Assembly (NCBI GenBank): GCA_947471745.1
Contig: CANJKZ010000010.1
Span: forward strand, 6,650,501-6,714,500
Direction: 5' to 3'
DNA from: Closterium sp. Naga37s-1
Lineage: Eukaryota > Streptophyta > Zygnematophyceae > Desmidiales > Closteriaceae
Length of the DNA stretch: 64,000 nucleotides
Both the position numbers and the translations under genes were made by a program. The notes under the pieces were generated by a model. The model was not told where the DNA came from, made no database searches, and saw nothing but the letters and a program-made list of their open reading frames with translations. How positions within the stretch are numbered: position 1 is the stretch's first letter; each line of letters begins with the position of its first letter. Shown here in pieces: positions 22,796-33,773 of this stretch.

Positions 22796-24166
22796 TTCGT
22801 TCTTAGGCTACAGCAGCTGGCAAAAGCCAAAGGACTCTATTACGTAAAAACAGGCACCAACCGCATCTGGGTACCCGCATACTCACTACTGAGGGAACTG
22901 TTACTGCAGGAGGCACACGACGGGATTACCTCGGGACATTTCGGGGTAGAAAAAACGCGACAGCAACTGCAGCGGTATTACTACTGGCCAGAGCTGTTGA
23001 CCGACGTACAGCACCACCACGTGGTGATTTATCAAGAGCTCGCGAAAAAGAAAGGCGGGTCAGTTGCAGCCGATTCCACCGCCTGAGCGCGCCTGGCAGC
23101 AGGTTACCATGGATTTCGTCACAGGGTTACCTTCGAACCCTAGGGGTAACGACGCAGTTATGGTCGTCGTTGACAGATTGACGAAGATGGCACACTTCGC
23201 TGCGTGCAAAAAATCGATCTCAGCCGAAGAAACCGCTCGCCTGTTCATCACAGTCGTCGTTCGACTGCACGGGATACCAGCCGCGATAATCAGCGACCGC
23301 GACACGAAGTTCACCAGCTCTAGAAAAACCTCTGGGAGCAGTTCGGGACAAGGCTACAGTTCAGCTCGCCGTACCACCCCAAGACCGACGGTCAAACGGA
23401 GCGGACGAATCAGACGATGGAGCAGTTGATTCGTGCCACGTGCGACGACCCGACCACTTGGGAGCAGCAGCTGCCGCTGATCGAGTTAGCGTACAACAAC
23501 GCCACGTCAGCGACAACGCAGCAGTCCCCTTTCTACCTGAACTACGGGCAGAACCCTACTGTGCCCATGACGCCGAGCCCGGACAACCCCACGCCACGTG
23601 CACAGCAATTCGCCGAAATTCTGCAAGCTGCCCGCACCAGAGCCGCTGAAGCAATTAAAAAGGCTAATGTCATCGCTAAGCGCAACACTGACCGCCACCG
23701 CCGCCCAGTCACGTATCAGTCAGGAGACTACGTACTGCTCGACACACAGAACTTAAGACTGCTCGTCGTACCAAAATTACGACCGCGCTACTGTGGACCG
23801 TTCCAAATCAGCCACATGATTACCCCAGTGACAGCCCACTTACTGTTGCCGACGGACTGGTACATAAGCCCTTCGTTCCACGTCAGCCTGCTTCACCCAT
23901 ATATCCCAACCACAAGCCAAGTGCCTCGTCACCGCCCGCCATCCATGAATCGCCCTGCATCGGAGCCGATCATCGAGCCTGAAAAAATCCTGAGCCATCG
24001 GATTCGACACCCCATGGTAATCAGGAGGATTAAATTCCTCGTTTGCTGGAAGGACCGCACGCCAACTGAGGATAGCTGGGTGCCCCTGGCCAACATCGAA
24101 AACCACCCTGCCCTGCAAGTGTACCTGAGGAGCCGGGGTTTCCGCGACATACACGCACTCGCGTAG
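22796..24166 (+). pseudogene. Ty3/Gypsy integrase with C-terminal chromodomain, truncated
   Basis: Begins in the integrase zinc-finger domain (EAHDGITSGHFGVEKTRQQL, YYYWPELL), but the expected Cys pair is lost (VVIYQELAKK). After a frame change near 23050 the catalytic core follows (TMDFVTGLP, ISDRDTKFTSS). A second frame change at about 23320-23335 leads to the segment with the third acidic residue (KTDGQTERTNQ) and then 23417-24166: the core C-terminus (IELAYNNA, PFYLNYGQNP), a GPFQI module and a chromodomain-like end (KFLVCWKDRTPTEDSWVPLANI). RT, RNase H, protease and gag are missing. The chromodomain assigns it to chromoviruses. Confidence 0.85.
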
Positions 24167-24196
24167 CGGAGGGGGCTTCTTGAAGGGGGGGGTTAG

Positions 24197-24276
24197 TGTA
24201 AGGAATTTTCTTGATATTCCTTAGCGCGCCCAGCACCATCGCGTACAGCAGCAGCCGTTGTTCGCCCGTTACTGCT
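24197..24276 (+). repeat. Gypsy 3' LTR, first part
   Basis: Starts TGTAAGGAATTTTC directly after a purine-rich GAAGGGGGGGTTAG tract downstream of the integrase stop. Interrupted by Copia F. Confidence 0.65.
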
Positions 24277-24720
24277 TGTTGGAAACAATTAACTTAAGCG
24301 CCTCTGTCGTGGTAAAACACCAAGTCAGAAGCGAAGCGAAACATATCGAAGCATCAGCGAGTCAACCCTCGGAGGTTGAGCAACTGCTGGAGGTTACGCG
24401 AAAGTCAAAGGTCAGCGACCTTTGACCTGACAAGTACAGCGCGACAGCAAGGACAAACAACTGACTCGCTATTGAGCAGTTGCCCGAGTCGTCACTATAT
24501 CGAACCGCAACAGCAACAGCAAAACAATTATTAGTTATAACCCTTCATATTCCCTTGTACTCTTATAAAAGGCTTGTATCTCTTTGTTTTAATCAATCTA
24601 CTTTGCCCTCACATACCAGCGCAAGGTGGCTCACAACCTTTCACTAAACGCTTCCGCTATTACATCAGTCCTACCAGGAGTTTAGTCCTGCAAAGATCCT
24701 AGGGCTTTTTCAGCCCAACA
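24277..24720 (+). repeat. Copia F 5' LTR (444 bp)
   Basis: Contains a promoter-like CTTATAAAAGGC at about 24562-24573 (TATA box position inferred). Ends AGCCCAACA next to the PBS. Confidence 0.92.
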
Positions 24721-24734
24721 TGGTATGAGAGCGG
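24721..24734 (+). other. Copia F primer-binding site
   Basis: TGGTATGAGAGCGG directly follows the 5' LTR; one base differs from TGGTATCAGAGC of initiator-Met tRNA. Confidence 0.8.
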
Positions 24735-24778
24735 TCAGGACAAATTCCACTATCAAGATACCTACAACATCAGAAAGC

Positions 24779-25957
24779 ATGGCTACCAAGAAGGAAAGGA
24801 GTTCCTCTAATGGTTCTCCCGGCACTACCCCTACTCCACCTCCTGCGTCTGGCCTACAGACAGAGCAGGGCACGGCGACAAGACCAGCAGCAGGGTCCAC
24901 TGAAACTCCTGCGAACAAACCTGCAGACTTCGACCAGAACATGATGGAGAAGTTCTTCTCCTTCATGTCCTTCTACGAGCAACACCAGCAGTCGGCACCT
25001 GCGCAGTCAAACAACAGCAACAACAACAATGACGTGACGCCCATGAGCCTCGACGGCTCATCCTACGCACGCGGAAATCAACAGCACCAGCCTACCTTTG
25101 CTCCGTATGAGCCTCAGCGCAGCTCCGTCGGCTTTATGCCACACCCGCAGCCTGCACCTGGACAAGAGAAGACACTGGACGCACTTCAAGTTCAGTCGCA
25201 GTTCGCGCACGTCTTAAAACTGCAAACGTCAAAGCCTTTCGACGGGAAGGACTTCTTTACCTGGTCGTTCGAATTCGAACTAATGATGGAAGGCGCGCAG
25301 ATTCTTGGCTTCTTCGACGGGTCCCTGCCATACCCAACACACGGCACACAGTACGACAAGCAGCAGTACACGTATCATTCAATGATGGCGTACACAATAC
25401 TACTGAGAAACATCACTCCAAATCAACAGCAGAATATACGGTCTTACCGGGGATACGGCAACTCTGCAGAGCTCGCGTACAACCACCTGAAAAACCTGTA
25501 TCAAGCAACAGACAGCGTCTATCAAAGTCGGTTAATGGCGCAACTGACAACAGTCGAAATGAAACCGGGCAAAAAGGGGATGGCGTATATCAGCCGCTGT
25601 CGCGAATTGCGCGACAAAATCCTTCGATGCGGAGGGTCGATTTCAGAAGGCGCCTTCGTCACAGTCATCATCGGCGGCCTCGGTCCTCAGTGGCGCTCCA
25701 CTCGCGCCATACTCTGAGCTCACGGAAAAATATCAGAAGCAGCACTCTGCACCGAAATTCACGCTGAACAGCAAGATATGGACCTGCAAGAAGAACGACA
25801 CAAGAGGAAGGCATCAGTGCCCGAATTCGCATTCCACACTCAACGGCGCTACAACAACAACAACAATCGGCATCAACCGAAACCAGTACCTCCTTTCTGT
25901 CATCTTTGTAAGACGTCAGGTCACCCCCGTACACACTGCCCAAACCGGCAGCAGTAA
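24779..25957 (+). pseudogene. Copia F gag with premature stop
   Basis: Nucleocapsid/capsid protein of a Copia element. The start at 24779 (MATKKERSSS) was chosen because the earlier in-frame ATG lies only four bases into the PBS. The N-terminal half is Gln/Asn/Ser-rich; the capsid part includes FDGKDFFTWSFEFELMM and YNHLKNLYQATDSVYQSRL. TGA at 25715-25717 interrupts the frame after QWRSTRAIL. The same frame continues to a perfect CX2CX4HX4C zinc knuckle (CHLCKTSGHPRTHC, about 25898-25939) and stops at TAA 25955-25957, so the TGA is a mutation rather than the natural end. Confidence 0.82.
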
Positions 25958-26005
25958 ACGCCAACGCAACGGCCGCTTCGCCCTTCAAGCAGTCAAGTCG
26001 CCTCA

Positions 26006-29000
26006 ATGCAAGCAAATCCGACCACTCAAGTACAAGCCTCAACAACATCGACGGGACAACCTGCGCAAGGAACAAGAAACATTGTCAGTTGCATGGCACG
26101 GCTGACCGACTCCTGCATCACAGAGTCACCACCGCATTACTCATCGGAAGAGCAACTCGACAACAGCACGCCTCGCCGCGAGTCACTTCAACCAAATCCG
26201 ACGTATGCAGCCATCGCTCAAAGCGAGCCGTCCGGGAAAGATACGTGGTTCTTGGACAGCTGTTGTGGACAGCACATGTGCTCTTCAGGACGCAGCGCGA
26301 ACACCAACTTCAACGCGAGGTCGTTATCACCGTCGCCAACAATCAGAACCTGTGCACACGACGACAAGGCGTAGTGCAACTTCAGTCACGAGATACAAAC
26401 GTCATACTGCAAATGTCAAAGGTTTTAATAGCAGAAGGGCTCGGTTACAACTTACTAAGCGTCAGTCAACTGATGGCGAAGGGCATACACCTCGAAGCAG
26501 ATAGCATCACTCAGGAGTTCAAGTTATACCACGGGAAGGGCGGTCTCTACATCGGGAAGGCGGTCCTGAAAAACAACGTCTTCGTCCTCGACTTCGTCCC
26601 AGATCTTGGCACCGCTGACAGCGACGGGATCGTCACCTTCACCTCCTGGACACATCCACCGGATCTCGACCCCAACTTCAGTCCCGAAGGCTTCTGGTAC
26701 TCGCACACCATTCCTGAGGCAGAACAAACAAAAGCATTAGCAACGATTCAACAATCGGCAGCAGCAGAGACAACATCGGCAGCAGCAGAGACAACACCGG
26801 CAGCAGCAGAGACAACACCGGCAGCAGCAGAGACAACATCGGCAGCAGCAGAGACAACACCAGCAGCAGCAGAAACAACATCGGCACCAATCGCGGGTCC
26901 TTCAACTGCACCGGCTCCAATCGACGACGACACTTCACCAACTCCTGCGCAGCAGCTGAACCCAACTCAACGGGAAGTCCATCGAAGCGCCAACTTCACC
27001 GCCAGCTTTTACTCCAACTCTGACATATATCGGCGCTCACCCAAGACATCTAGCACGCACGAATGGGACATCCAAGCAACACGGTGTTAAACAACACAAT
27101 CAGAGCAGGCGTGCTCGATAAAGATTCACTGCTCCTAACCGACGGAAGCGAACTTCGACGAGCTCGCGGAACGTGCTTTACCTGCCCCGAAGTTGACTTA
27201 CCACATCTGCAGTTCGCTTCTCACCACAATCCCAGCGCACCAGCTTACGCATCACTCAAGAAAGTGTACAGCGACATCCTGTACAACCGCGAACCCGGAC
27301 AAGGAGCATACAGCTACACCATCACGTTCATCGATGCCGCCACGCGTTACGTTTGGCACCTCAACCTACCGAGAAAGGACATGGCCTTCGAGGCCTTCGT
27401 CGCTTGGCTCCCAGTAGCAGAACGAGAATCAGGCGTGAAGCTAAAAAGCTTCCAGTCAGACGGAGGAGGAGAATACACCTCACAGAGGTTCAAGCAGTAC
27501 TTGGCAGAAAGAGGGATCAAGCTCATCTCCCTTTCCTACGCTCACCAGCAGCAAGGCGTAGCAGAAAGGATGAACAGGACTCTCCAGAACACCATGCGCA
27601 AACTTCTACAAGGCATGCGACTGCCCAACAACCAGTGGCCCGAAGCAATGGACCACGCTGTCATGCTGCACAACTTGCTCTCGTCATCATCGCTCTCGAA
27701 CAACGCATCACCACATCTGCTGTGGACAGGAAAACAGGGCAGCACAAAAATGTTAAGAATTTTCGGCTACATGGTACAGTACCGACCCCCATCTGCACGA
27801 GCCGGCCGATTTTCCCAACGCGCACAGTGGGGACTACACCTGGGCATCGAAAGACATTACAATGCGTGGAAAATTTTCGACGTCCACTCCAAGGAAACAG
27901 TAGCAACACGTGATGTCATTTTTTACGATCGACTCACCTTTCCGACGTACCTTGCCAACCTGGAAGAAGATCAGGACCCCACAGGTGGTTTCCGTGGTGA
28001 CCGAGCCTTCGCCTCGGCAGCAGACGAAGCTGACTGGGACAAACAGAACGTGGATGCAGCCTCGGAGGAAGCCGGACCTCTCCCTTGCTGCTCCGTCGAC
28101 GTCCCAATGGATGACGAAAATCTCGCAAAAGCATCAACGCCGAAGTATTTTACCACTTCGCCGACAACGGTTACGTTACACCTGCAGAAGTCAACACCAA
28201 CGAAGCAGAACGCATAGGGCCCAACTTCATACCTTACCCAGAAGCAGGTGACGAAGCAGCTTATCTCGCGGACACAACACTCCCCCGCTACACACAGAGT
28301 GGCCTCCAGATACTCGGCCTTGTCACCGCGGTCCACGGCACGGAGGTTCCTAAGGAGCCTGCCACAGTTCAGCAGGCTCTGGGGGGGGAGCATAGGGAAA
28401 AATGGCGTGAAGCCATGGACAGGGAACTGAAAGCACTGGAGGAACGCAACACCTGGAAAGTCGTTCCCATCGACGTGGCACGAAACAAGACAGTACTCAC
28501 CGGGAAATGGGTCTTCTGTGTGAAGACAAAGGCAGACGGCACCATCGACAAGTTTAAGGCGCGCTGGGTCGTACGCGGCTTCGACCAAGAGCACGAACGC
28601 GACTTCACCGAGACATTCGTCCCGGTCAGCCGACACACCTCGCTGCGAATTCTCCCCGCGATCGTCGCCATGAAGAAGAAGAAACTGCGGCAAATTGATG
28701 TCGCCAACGTATTTCTCTACGCACCTGTCGACGCAGAAATCTTCGTCGAACTACCACATGGTTACAACGGAGAACCTAATCACGTCTATCAGCTCCTGAA
28801 GTCACTGTACGGCATCAAACAGGCCCCGAGACTGTGGCAGCAGTACCTACACGCTCGGCTCATTCGCATTGGATTCCGCCAGCTACCTCACGACCAGGGC
28901 ATGTATCGGCTCACAAAGGGCACCGACTACATCCTACTGATCATCTACATGGACGATTTACTCTACATCGGCTCGACCGACAACATCACTACCTGGTTCG

Positions 29001-29950
29001 AAGGGGAGCTACAGAAGGATCTCACGCTCACGGTCTCGTCCACCGTCACGCAGTACCTCGGCCTCAACATCCAGGAAGAAGAAGGCGCGATCTACCTCAA
29101 CGCCGCGAAATACGCCGACACCATCGCCAAACGTTTCGCACTCACGACAACTACCATTTCTACGCCATACCGCTACACGGCAGGAAATCAAAAGGAAGGC
29201 TCCACTCTACTCAAGCCTGCCGGGATACGCGACTACCAGAGGAAGCTGGGATGCCTTCTCTTCGCAGCTGTCACCTGCCGCCCGGACCTATCATACTCTG
29301 CAAGTCAACTCGCCACCTACCTTAAAAGGCCTGAACCTGAACACATGGCGGAGCTCGACCGCGCTCTTCACTACCCCGTTAGCATGCCAACGATCGGCCT
29401 GACCTACTACAAGAACGGAACTACAACGCCTAAGTTAATCGGCTACGTCGACGCCGACCACGCCGGAGATTCTGACAACAGGCGCTCGCGCACAGGCTAC
29501 ATCTACCGCCTCGAGCCTATCGGACCTATCTCGTGGCAGTCGAGCAAGCAGGAATTAATCGCTCTCTCCTCAGCTGAAGCAGAATATATCGCACTCTGCT
29601 CAGCCACCAAGGAAGGATTGTACCTTCGCGATCTCTTGGAGGAAGCAAAGCTGGCTCAGTTACCCAGCTTCACTCTATTCTGCGACAACCAGTCGGCAAT
29701 TCGCATAGCCAACAAAAACGGATTCGCGAACAGGACGAAGCATATCGCCCTGCGATATTTCTTCGTGAAAGACGAGATCGAGAAGGGGAGACTCGAATTA
29801 TCCTATTGCCCCACGTCCGAGATGGCAGCTGATTACTTGACCAAGAAGCTCGGAAAGCAGAAGTTCGAATACTGCATGCTGCTAACTGGACAGAGCCACG
29901 TCACCAGCAGCGACACTCCAGAAGCGAAGGGGAGTGTTGGAAACAATTAA
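26006..29950 (+). pseudogene. Copia F pol, in four frame segments
   Basis: Protease region WFLDSCCGQHM has Cys where the catalytic D-S-G has Gly. The frame then changes (about 26340) to a segment with YNLLSVSQL and a heptad repeat, changes again (about 27060) to the pre-integrase (MGHPS) and integrase (FIDAATRYV, FQSDGGGEY, GVAERMNRTLQ), and once more (about 28200) to RT (WVFCVKTKADG, KSLYGIKQAPRLW, YMDDLLY) and RNase H (VDADHAGDSDNR, SAEAEYIAL, CDNQSAIRIA, DYLTKKL). The last stop (29948-29950) lies inside the 3' LTR, so the C-terminus is encoded by PPT and LTR bases. The RT-RNase H half (511 codons from 28415) is still open. Confidence 0.85.
26752..26886 (+). repeat. 21-bp coding tandem repeat in Copia F
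   Basis: About six copies of a GCAGCAGCAGAGACAACA-type unit encode SAAAETT/PAAAETT heptads between the protease and integrase regions. Confidence 0.85.
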
Positions 29951-30378
29951 CTTAAGCGCCTCTGTCGTGTCGAAACACCAAGTCAGAAGCGAAGCGAAAC
30001 ATATCGAAGCATCAGCGAGTCAACCTTCGGAGGTTGAGCAACTGCTGGAGGTTACGCGAAAGTCAAAGGTCAGCGACCTTTGACCTGACAAGTACAGCGC
30101 GACAGCAAGGACAAACAACTGACTCGCTATTGAGCAGTTGCCCGAGTCGTCACTGTATCGAACCGCAACAGCAACAGCAAAACAATTATTAGTTATAACC
30201 CTTCATATTCCCTTGTACTCTTATAAAAGGCTTGTATCTCTTTGTTTTAATCAATCTACTTTGCCCTCACATACCAGCGCAAGGTGGTTCACAACCTTTC
30301 ACTAAACGCATCCGCTATTATATCAGTCCTACCAGGAGTTTAGTCCTGCAAAGATCCTAGGGCTTTTTCAGCCCAACA
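29935..30378 (+). repeat. Copia F 3' LTR (444 bp)
   Basis: Preceded by polypurine GAAGCGAAGGGGAG (29921-29934). Differs from the 5' LTR at about eight positions, including a TGGTA/TGTCG cluster near its start. Confidence 0.92.
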
Positions 30379-30383
30379 CTGCT

Positions 30384-30630
30384 AACGGGGCTTCGCCGAC
30401 TTCGCGCGCGCTGTTTCACCAAACCTCGCACTGCTGGCTCGGCCGTGTCGGCCTACGCTTCGGGACTAGCCCGAGCCTCGCTGCCAGCGTAGCACTATCT
30501 AGTTCGCACGCACCGTGTTACCGTTTGCATGTTTCACGTATAAATGTTCGCTCATGCCTTCGCTCACATTTTGTACTTGTTTGACACCTTAGTGCAATTC
30601 TCGCTACTTCGATTCATTGCACCCGTAACA
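30384..30630 (+). repeat. Gypsy 3' LTR, remainder after Copia F
   Basis: Sequence continuing past the F target duplication contains a TATAAATG box-like motif and ends at CACCCGTAACA, which mirrors the TGT start. The end is inferred because no second LTR is available; joined length would be about 327 bp. Confidence 0.5.
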
Positions 30631-31049
30631 ACAACCCAATGTAAATATCATAACCTGGCCATATATACACATACGGTAATACATAGCTCGCTGGCAACCC
30701 AATTGCCAACTCTCTACTTGTCCACTATAGAATCATTCCTGTGAAAGCATTGCATGGCGTTGAGGATGATATAAAACACAATTATAAATGGCTATGCTGA
30801 TGTGACGAGGAGACCCGGTTTTAGTAAGCATCAAGGCACTGGGCAGCAGTGCAAGCACACTGGCTGATGGGACGAGGAGACGACCGCAACATCAAGGCAC
30901 TAGGCAGCAGTGCAAGCATGCTGGCAGTCAGGCACTGGGTGGCGGTCAGGCAGCAGGGACAGGCCGTGTCCGCGACAGCAGGAACGTCCACAATTGCCCT
31001 GATCCACCACTTCCCAACCCTGCATCCGTCTCAGGCCACAGTGTGCTGC
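30631..31049. other. Intergenic stretch, nothing recognised
   Basis: About 420 bp between the Gypsy LTR remnant and the minus-strand 907-codon frame. It contains a short direct repeat around GCACTGGGCAGCAGTGCAAGC (about 30835 and 30895). It may hold the 3' untranslated region of that gene. Confidence 0.4.
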
Positions 31050-33773
31050 TCACAGCCCTGTGTCTGCTGAGCTGCTGGGATCTGTGTGGCAGACTGTGGG
31101 GCTGCTCAGGGCTGACTGTGACCGCGAGTGTGAGGGTGACCGAGGGCTGTGAAGCACCCTTGGGTCGGAGACGAGCTGTGGGCTGCTGTGCGGAGCAGTG
31201 AGGGCCTTTTGACTGCGGATGGCCCTTGGACTAGCAAGACATATGGACTCGCCTGCTCCCCTCTGCCGCCCCGTGCCACACCTGCCAGCTGTTGGGCTGT
31301 CAAGTGGGGAGTGATGGAGGTGGGAGAAACTGGAGGAATGTGTGCGGTGGTGGACAGGGGAGAGGGGCGAGCGGGTGGGGGCAGCGGTGGCAGTGCAGCG
31401 TGCGGAGTACGCCCTGCGTGGAACGGCGAGCCCTGGATCCTCACCTTCCTCCTGCTCCTCCCCCTCCTGCTCCTGCTGCTGCTGCCACGGCTGGACGAGG
31501 GTATGTGTGGGTGCTGCAGCGGGGTTGCACACGGGTGGAGGAAGCATCACACAGCTCCCCCCAGAGGCACACCCCAATCGTGGAGAGGGGGTCGGGCTGT
31601 GACTGTATCGAGTGTGATCATGTATGCGTTCAGGCGGCTGTGCCCTGCTGAACCCCCTCACATCGCCTGAAACATCGACCCCCTCCCCCCTCACAGTGCC
31701 TCCTCCTACCCGCTCCCTGGAAGTGCATGTTGCTGCTACTCCCCCAGGACCAATGTGGCACTTCAACTGTGCGGAGGCGGCGCTGGGCGGTGCCTGACTG
31801 TGCGGTGTGGGGCTGGGAGGCGCCTGACTGTGCGGTGTGGGGCTGGGAGGCGCCTGACTGTGCGGTGTGGAGCTGGGAGGCGCCTGACTGTGCGGTGTGG
31901 GGCTGGGAGGCGCCAGGGCGCGAGCCACCAGGCGCCACATGGGCACGTCTGCCTCTTCCATAGGCATTCCGTCGTGGACACGCTGCCACATGGCAGCATC
32001 CGATTGGCCGCCACAAGATGCCCGCCGTTGCGGCTGCCTGTTTCTCAAGATCACATTCCGTCCTTGCAGCAACCGCTCCCCTCTCCCCACTTTCTGTGTT
32101 CCCCACTCTTCCTCCCCTTCTTCCGCCCCCTCACCCTCCCTCATCTCCCTGTCCCCTCTCACCTCCGACACCCACTTCCCTCGCCACCCCATCACCTCAC
32201 ACTCCTCCTGCCCCCTGCACCCACCCTCGCCTCTCCCCCAATTCCGCAGCGGCTGCTCCGCGAGCAGGCGTGCTGGCGGGCAGCTACGGGGCGCGGGATG
32301 GGTGGGGGAGCGGGGGAAGGTGAGGGGCAGAAGGGGGAAGGGCAAGCGGGTATGGTGGGCGGCGGAGGGGGAGAGCTTTGGTTGCAGTTGCGAGGGCGGG
32401 CGGTGGAAGCTGCGCGCGCGGGCAAGGTCGGCCGCCTCTTGCGCCATTGGCGCATCAGACTCGCGGCGGCGGGCGGGCGGATGGTGGAAGCTCGCCGCGC
32501 GGGGAAGGTCCGCCTGGTCGTGGGAGGCGTACTGCGCAGTGCGCTCGGGAATGCAGGGACGCGGAGACGAGTGCGCGCTGGGCGCGCGCGGACGGGACGC
32601 CTGGAGCAGGCGCGGAGATGCGGAGGCGGAGGGAGGAGGGGAAGGGGCGGTATGTGCAGAGCGCGGGTGTGAAAGCCTCGGGGATTCAGCGCAGGTGGAG
32701 GCGAGCGGGAGTGCGGACGGGCTGGCAGCAGCAACGGAAGGAGCGGGTGGGGAGGAGGCGAATGAGGAAGGCGAGGAAGCACCGGAGTCAGCAGACGCGG
32801 CGGGCGAAACAGCAGCCGCGGCAGAAAGGTCATTGACTGCCTGCGCGGCCCTGACGGCAGCATGGGTGGCGGCGGTGCCACGGCAGGTGTGGGCGGCGCA
32901 CTGGGAGGGCAGGATGAGCGACGGCGGGCGTGGCCCGCGCATCTGCACGCCTTGGGCTCCCCCTCCTGCTGCTGTTGAGGCGGCAGGGCGAACGCGAGCG
33001 AGCGGGCCACGGCTGGCGGGAGCGCCGGCGTGACCGCCGGAATGGACAGCACTTGCCTCAGGGGTACCTTGGAATGCCGCCCGCTCGGGGTGCGAAGAAT
33101 CGCGGTGCGCTGACGCACGAATTGCGCTCAGAACGTTCGGCGCGACGAGATTCGGCGGACCTTGCGCCTTGGAGGAAGTTGGCGCGTCGCCGCGTGGAGA
33201 GCCAACCAGCGCGGCGTCGCGCTGCAGGCGAGTCGGCGGCACGGCGCCACGTCGACACCCGGAAAACGCGCGCCGTTGGCTCTCCATCGCGCGCCCATTG
33301 CCGGGAGCAGCTCCATGCGCAGCGCCAGTTGGTAACCGCGGCGATGGAGTTTTTGGCGAAAAGGCTGGCGAAGAACCATGAGGCGAAATGTTTCTACCAG
33401 GCGAGAAAACCCTGGGCGAAAAGGTGGGCGAAAGATCGCCGTCGCAGGTGCTCGGCGTGGCGGGGAACGAGAACCCGTCCCAAGAATTCGACGCCGCTTC
33501 AGCTTCGCCCCCCCCTTCTGCTGCGAGTGTGACTAAAGCGGGGTCAACGGTGAGCGAGGGAGGGCCAGACGCTCGCGACTCGAGCACGGACGGACGGATG
33601 GGCGCCGGCGTGCCATGCCGCGAGCCTAGGACCTGGCGACGATGCTTCTGATGTCGACGATCCCTGACGACGGATTCGGGCGACTGAGACGGCACCTGGT
33701 CCTTGGGACTGACCGCGTGCATGCACTCCCTTTGCGCGGGCTGGGAAGATAACGAAGGTTGGATAAGATCCAT
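31050..33773 (-). CDS. Hypothetical Ser/Pro/Ala-rich disordered protein (907 aa)
   Basis: I do not recognise this protein. An uninterrupted 907-codon minus-strand frame from ATG 33773 encodes a Ser/Pro/Ala/Arg-rich, probably disordered polypeptide without transmembrane or catalytic motifs. Visible features are a basic patch near residue 40 (RDRRHQKHRRQ), many SP dipeptides (SPTFSPRVFSPGR), two related segments containing ADLPRAASFHHPP and ADLARARSFHRPP, and a tandem PTPHSQAPPS decapeptide (about 31790-31910). The repeated RxxS contexts would suit phosphorylation of a regulatory or scaffold protein (inference). Long opposite-strand frames also exist here because of GC content, so the coding call rests on length and on the non-random motif repetition. 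Introns cannot be excluded. Confidence 0.5.
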   Translation of the reverse strand: MDLIQPSLSSQPAQRECMHAVSPKDQVPSQSPESVVRDRRHQKHRRQVLGSRHGTPAPIRPSVLESRASGPPSLTVDPALVTLAAEGGGEAEAASNSWDGFSFPATPSTCDGDLSPTFSPRVFSPGRNISPHGSSPAFSPKTPSPRLPTGAAHGAAPGNGRAMESQRRAFSGCRRGAVPPTRLQRDAALVGSPRGDAPTSSKAQGPPNLVAPNVLSAIRASAHRDSSHPERAAFQGTPEASAVHSGGHAGAPASRGPLARVRPAASTAAGGGAQGVQMRGPRPPSLILPSQCAAHTCRGTAATHAAVRAAQAVNDLSAAAAVSPAASADSGASSPSSFASSPPAPSVAAASPSALPLASTCAESPRLSHPRSAHTAPSPPPSASASPRLLQASRPRAPSAHSSPRPCIPERTAQYASHDQADLPRAASFHHPPARRRESDAPMAQEAADLARARSFHRPPSQLQPKLSPSAAHHTRLPFPLLPLTFPRSPTHPAPRSCPPARLLAEQPLRNWGRGEGGCRGQEECEVMGWRGKWVSEVRGDREMREGEGAEEGEEEWGTQKVGRGERLLQGRNVILRNRQPQRRASCGGQSDAAMWQRVHDGMPMEEADVPMWRLVARALAPPSPTPHSQAPPSSTPHSQAPPSPTPHSQAPPSPTPHSQAPPSAASAQLKCHIGPGGVAATCTSRERVGGGTVRGEGVDVSGDVRGFSRAQPPERIHDHTRYSHSPTPSPRLGCASGGSCVMLPPPVCNPAAAPTHTLVQPWQQQQEQEGEEQEEGEDPGLAVPRRAYSARCTATAAPTRSPLSPVHHRTHSSSFSHLHHSPLDSPTAGRCGTGRQRGAGESICLASPRAIRSQKALTAPHSSPQLVSDPRVLHSPRSPSHSRSQSALSSPTVCHTDPSSSADTGL
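31788..31912. repeat. 30-bp tandem repeat, about 4 copies
   Basis: Unit CTGACTGTGCGGTGTGGGGC plus TGGGAGGCGC. On the minus strand it encodes the PTPHSQAPPS decapeptide. Confidence 0.9.

Larger units (their letters stand above)
24277..30378 (+). mobile_element. Copia element F, complete insertion (6102 bp) in the Gypsy LTR
   Basis: LTRs of 444 bp at 24277-24720 and 29935-30378 start TGTTGGAAAC and end AGCCCAACA, with about eight visible mismatches (roughly 98% identity). Perfect 5-bp target duplication CTGCT lies at 24272-24276 and 30379-30383. PBS, gag, protease, integrase, RT and RNase H are in the usual Copia order on the plus strand. Coding damage in gag and pol makes it non-autonomous. 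Its LTR is unrelated to the short-LTR families elsewhere in the window. Confidence 0.93.

Noticed and set aside
31755-33033. Long plus-strand frames (305 and 378 codons) opposite the 907-codon frame
   Set aside because: Shorter than the minus-strand frame, no recognisable motif, and expected as shadows in GC-rich DNA.
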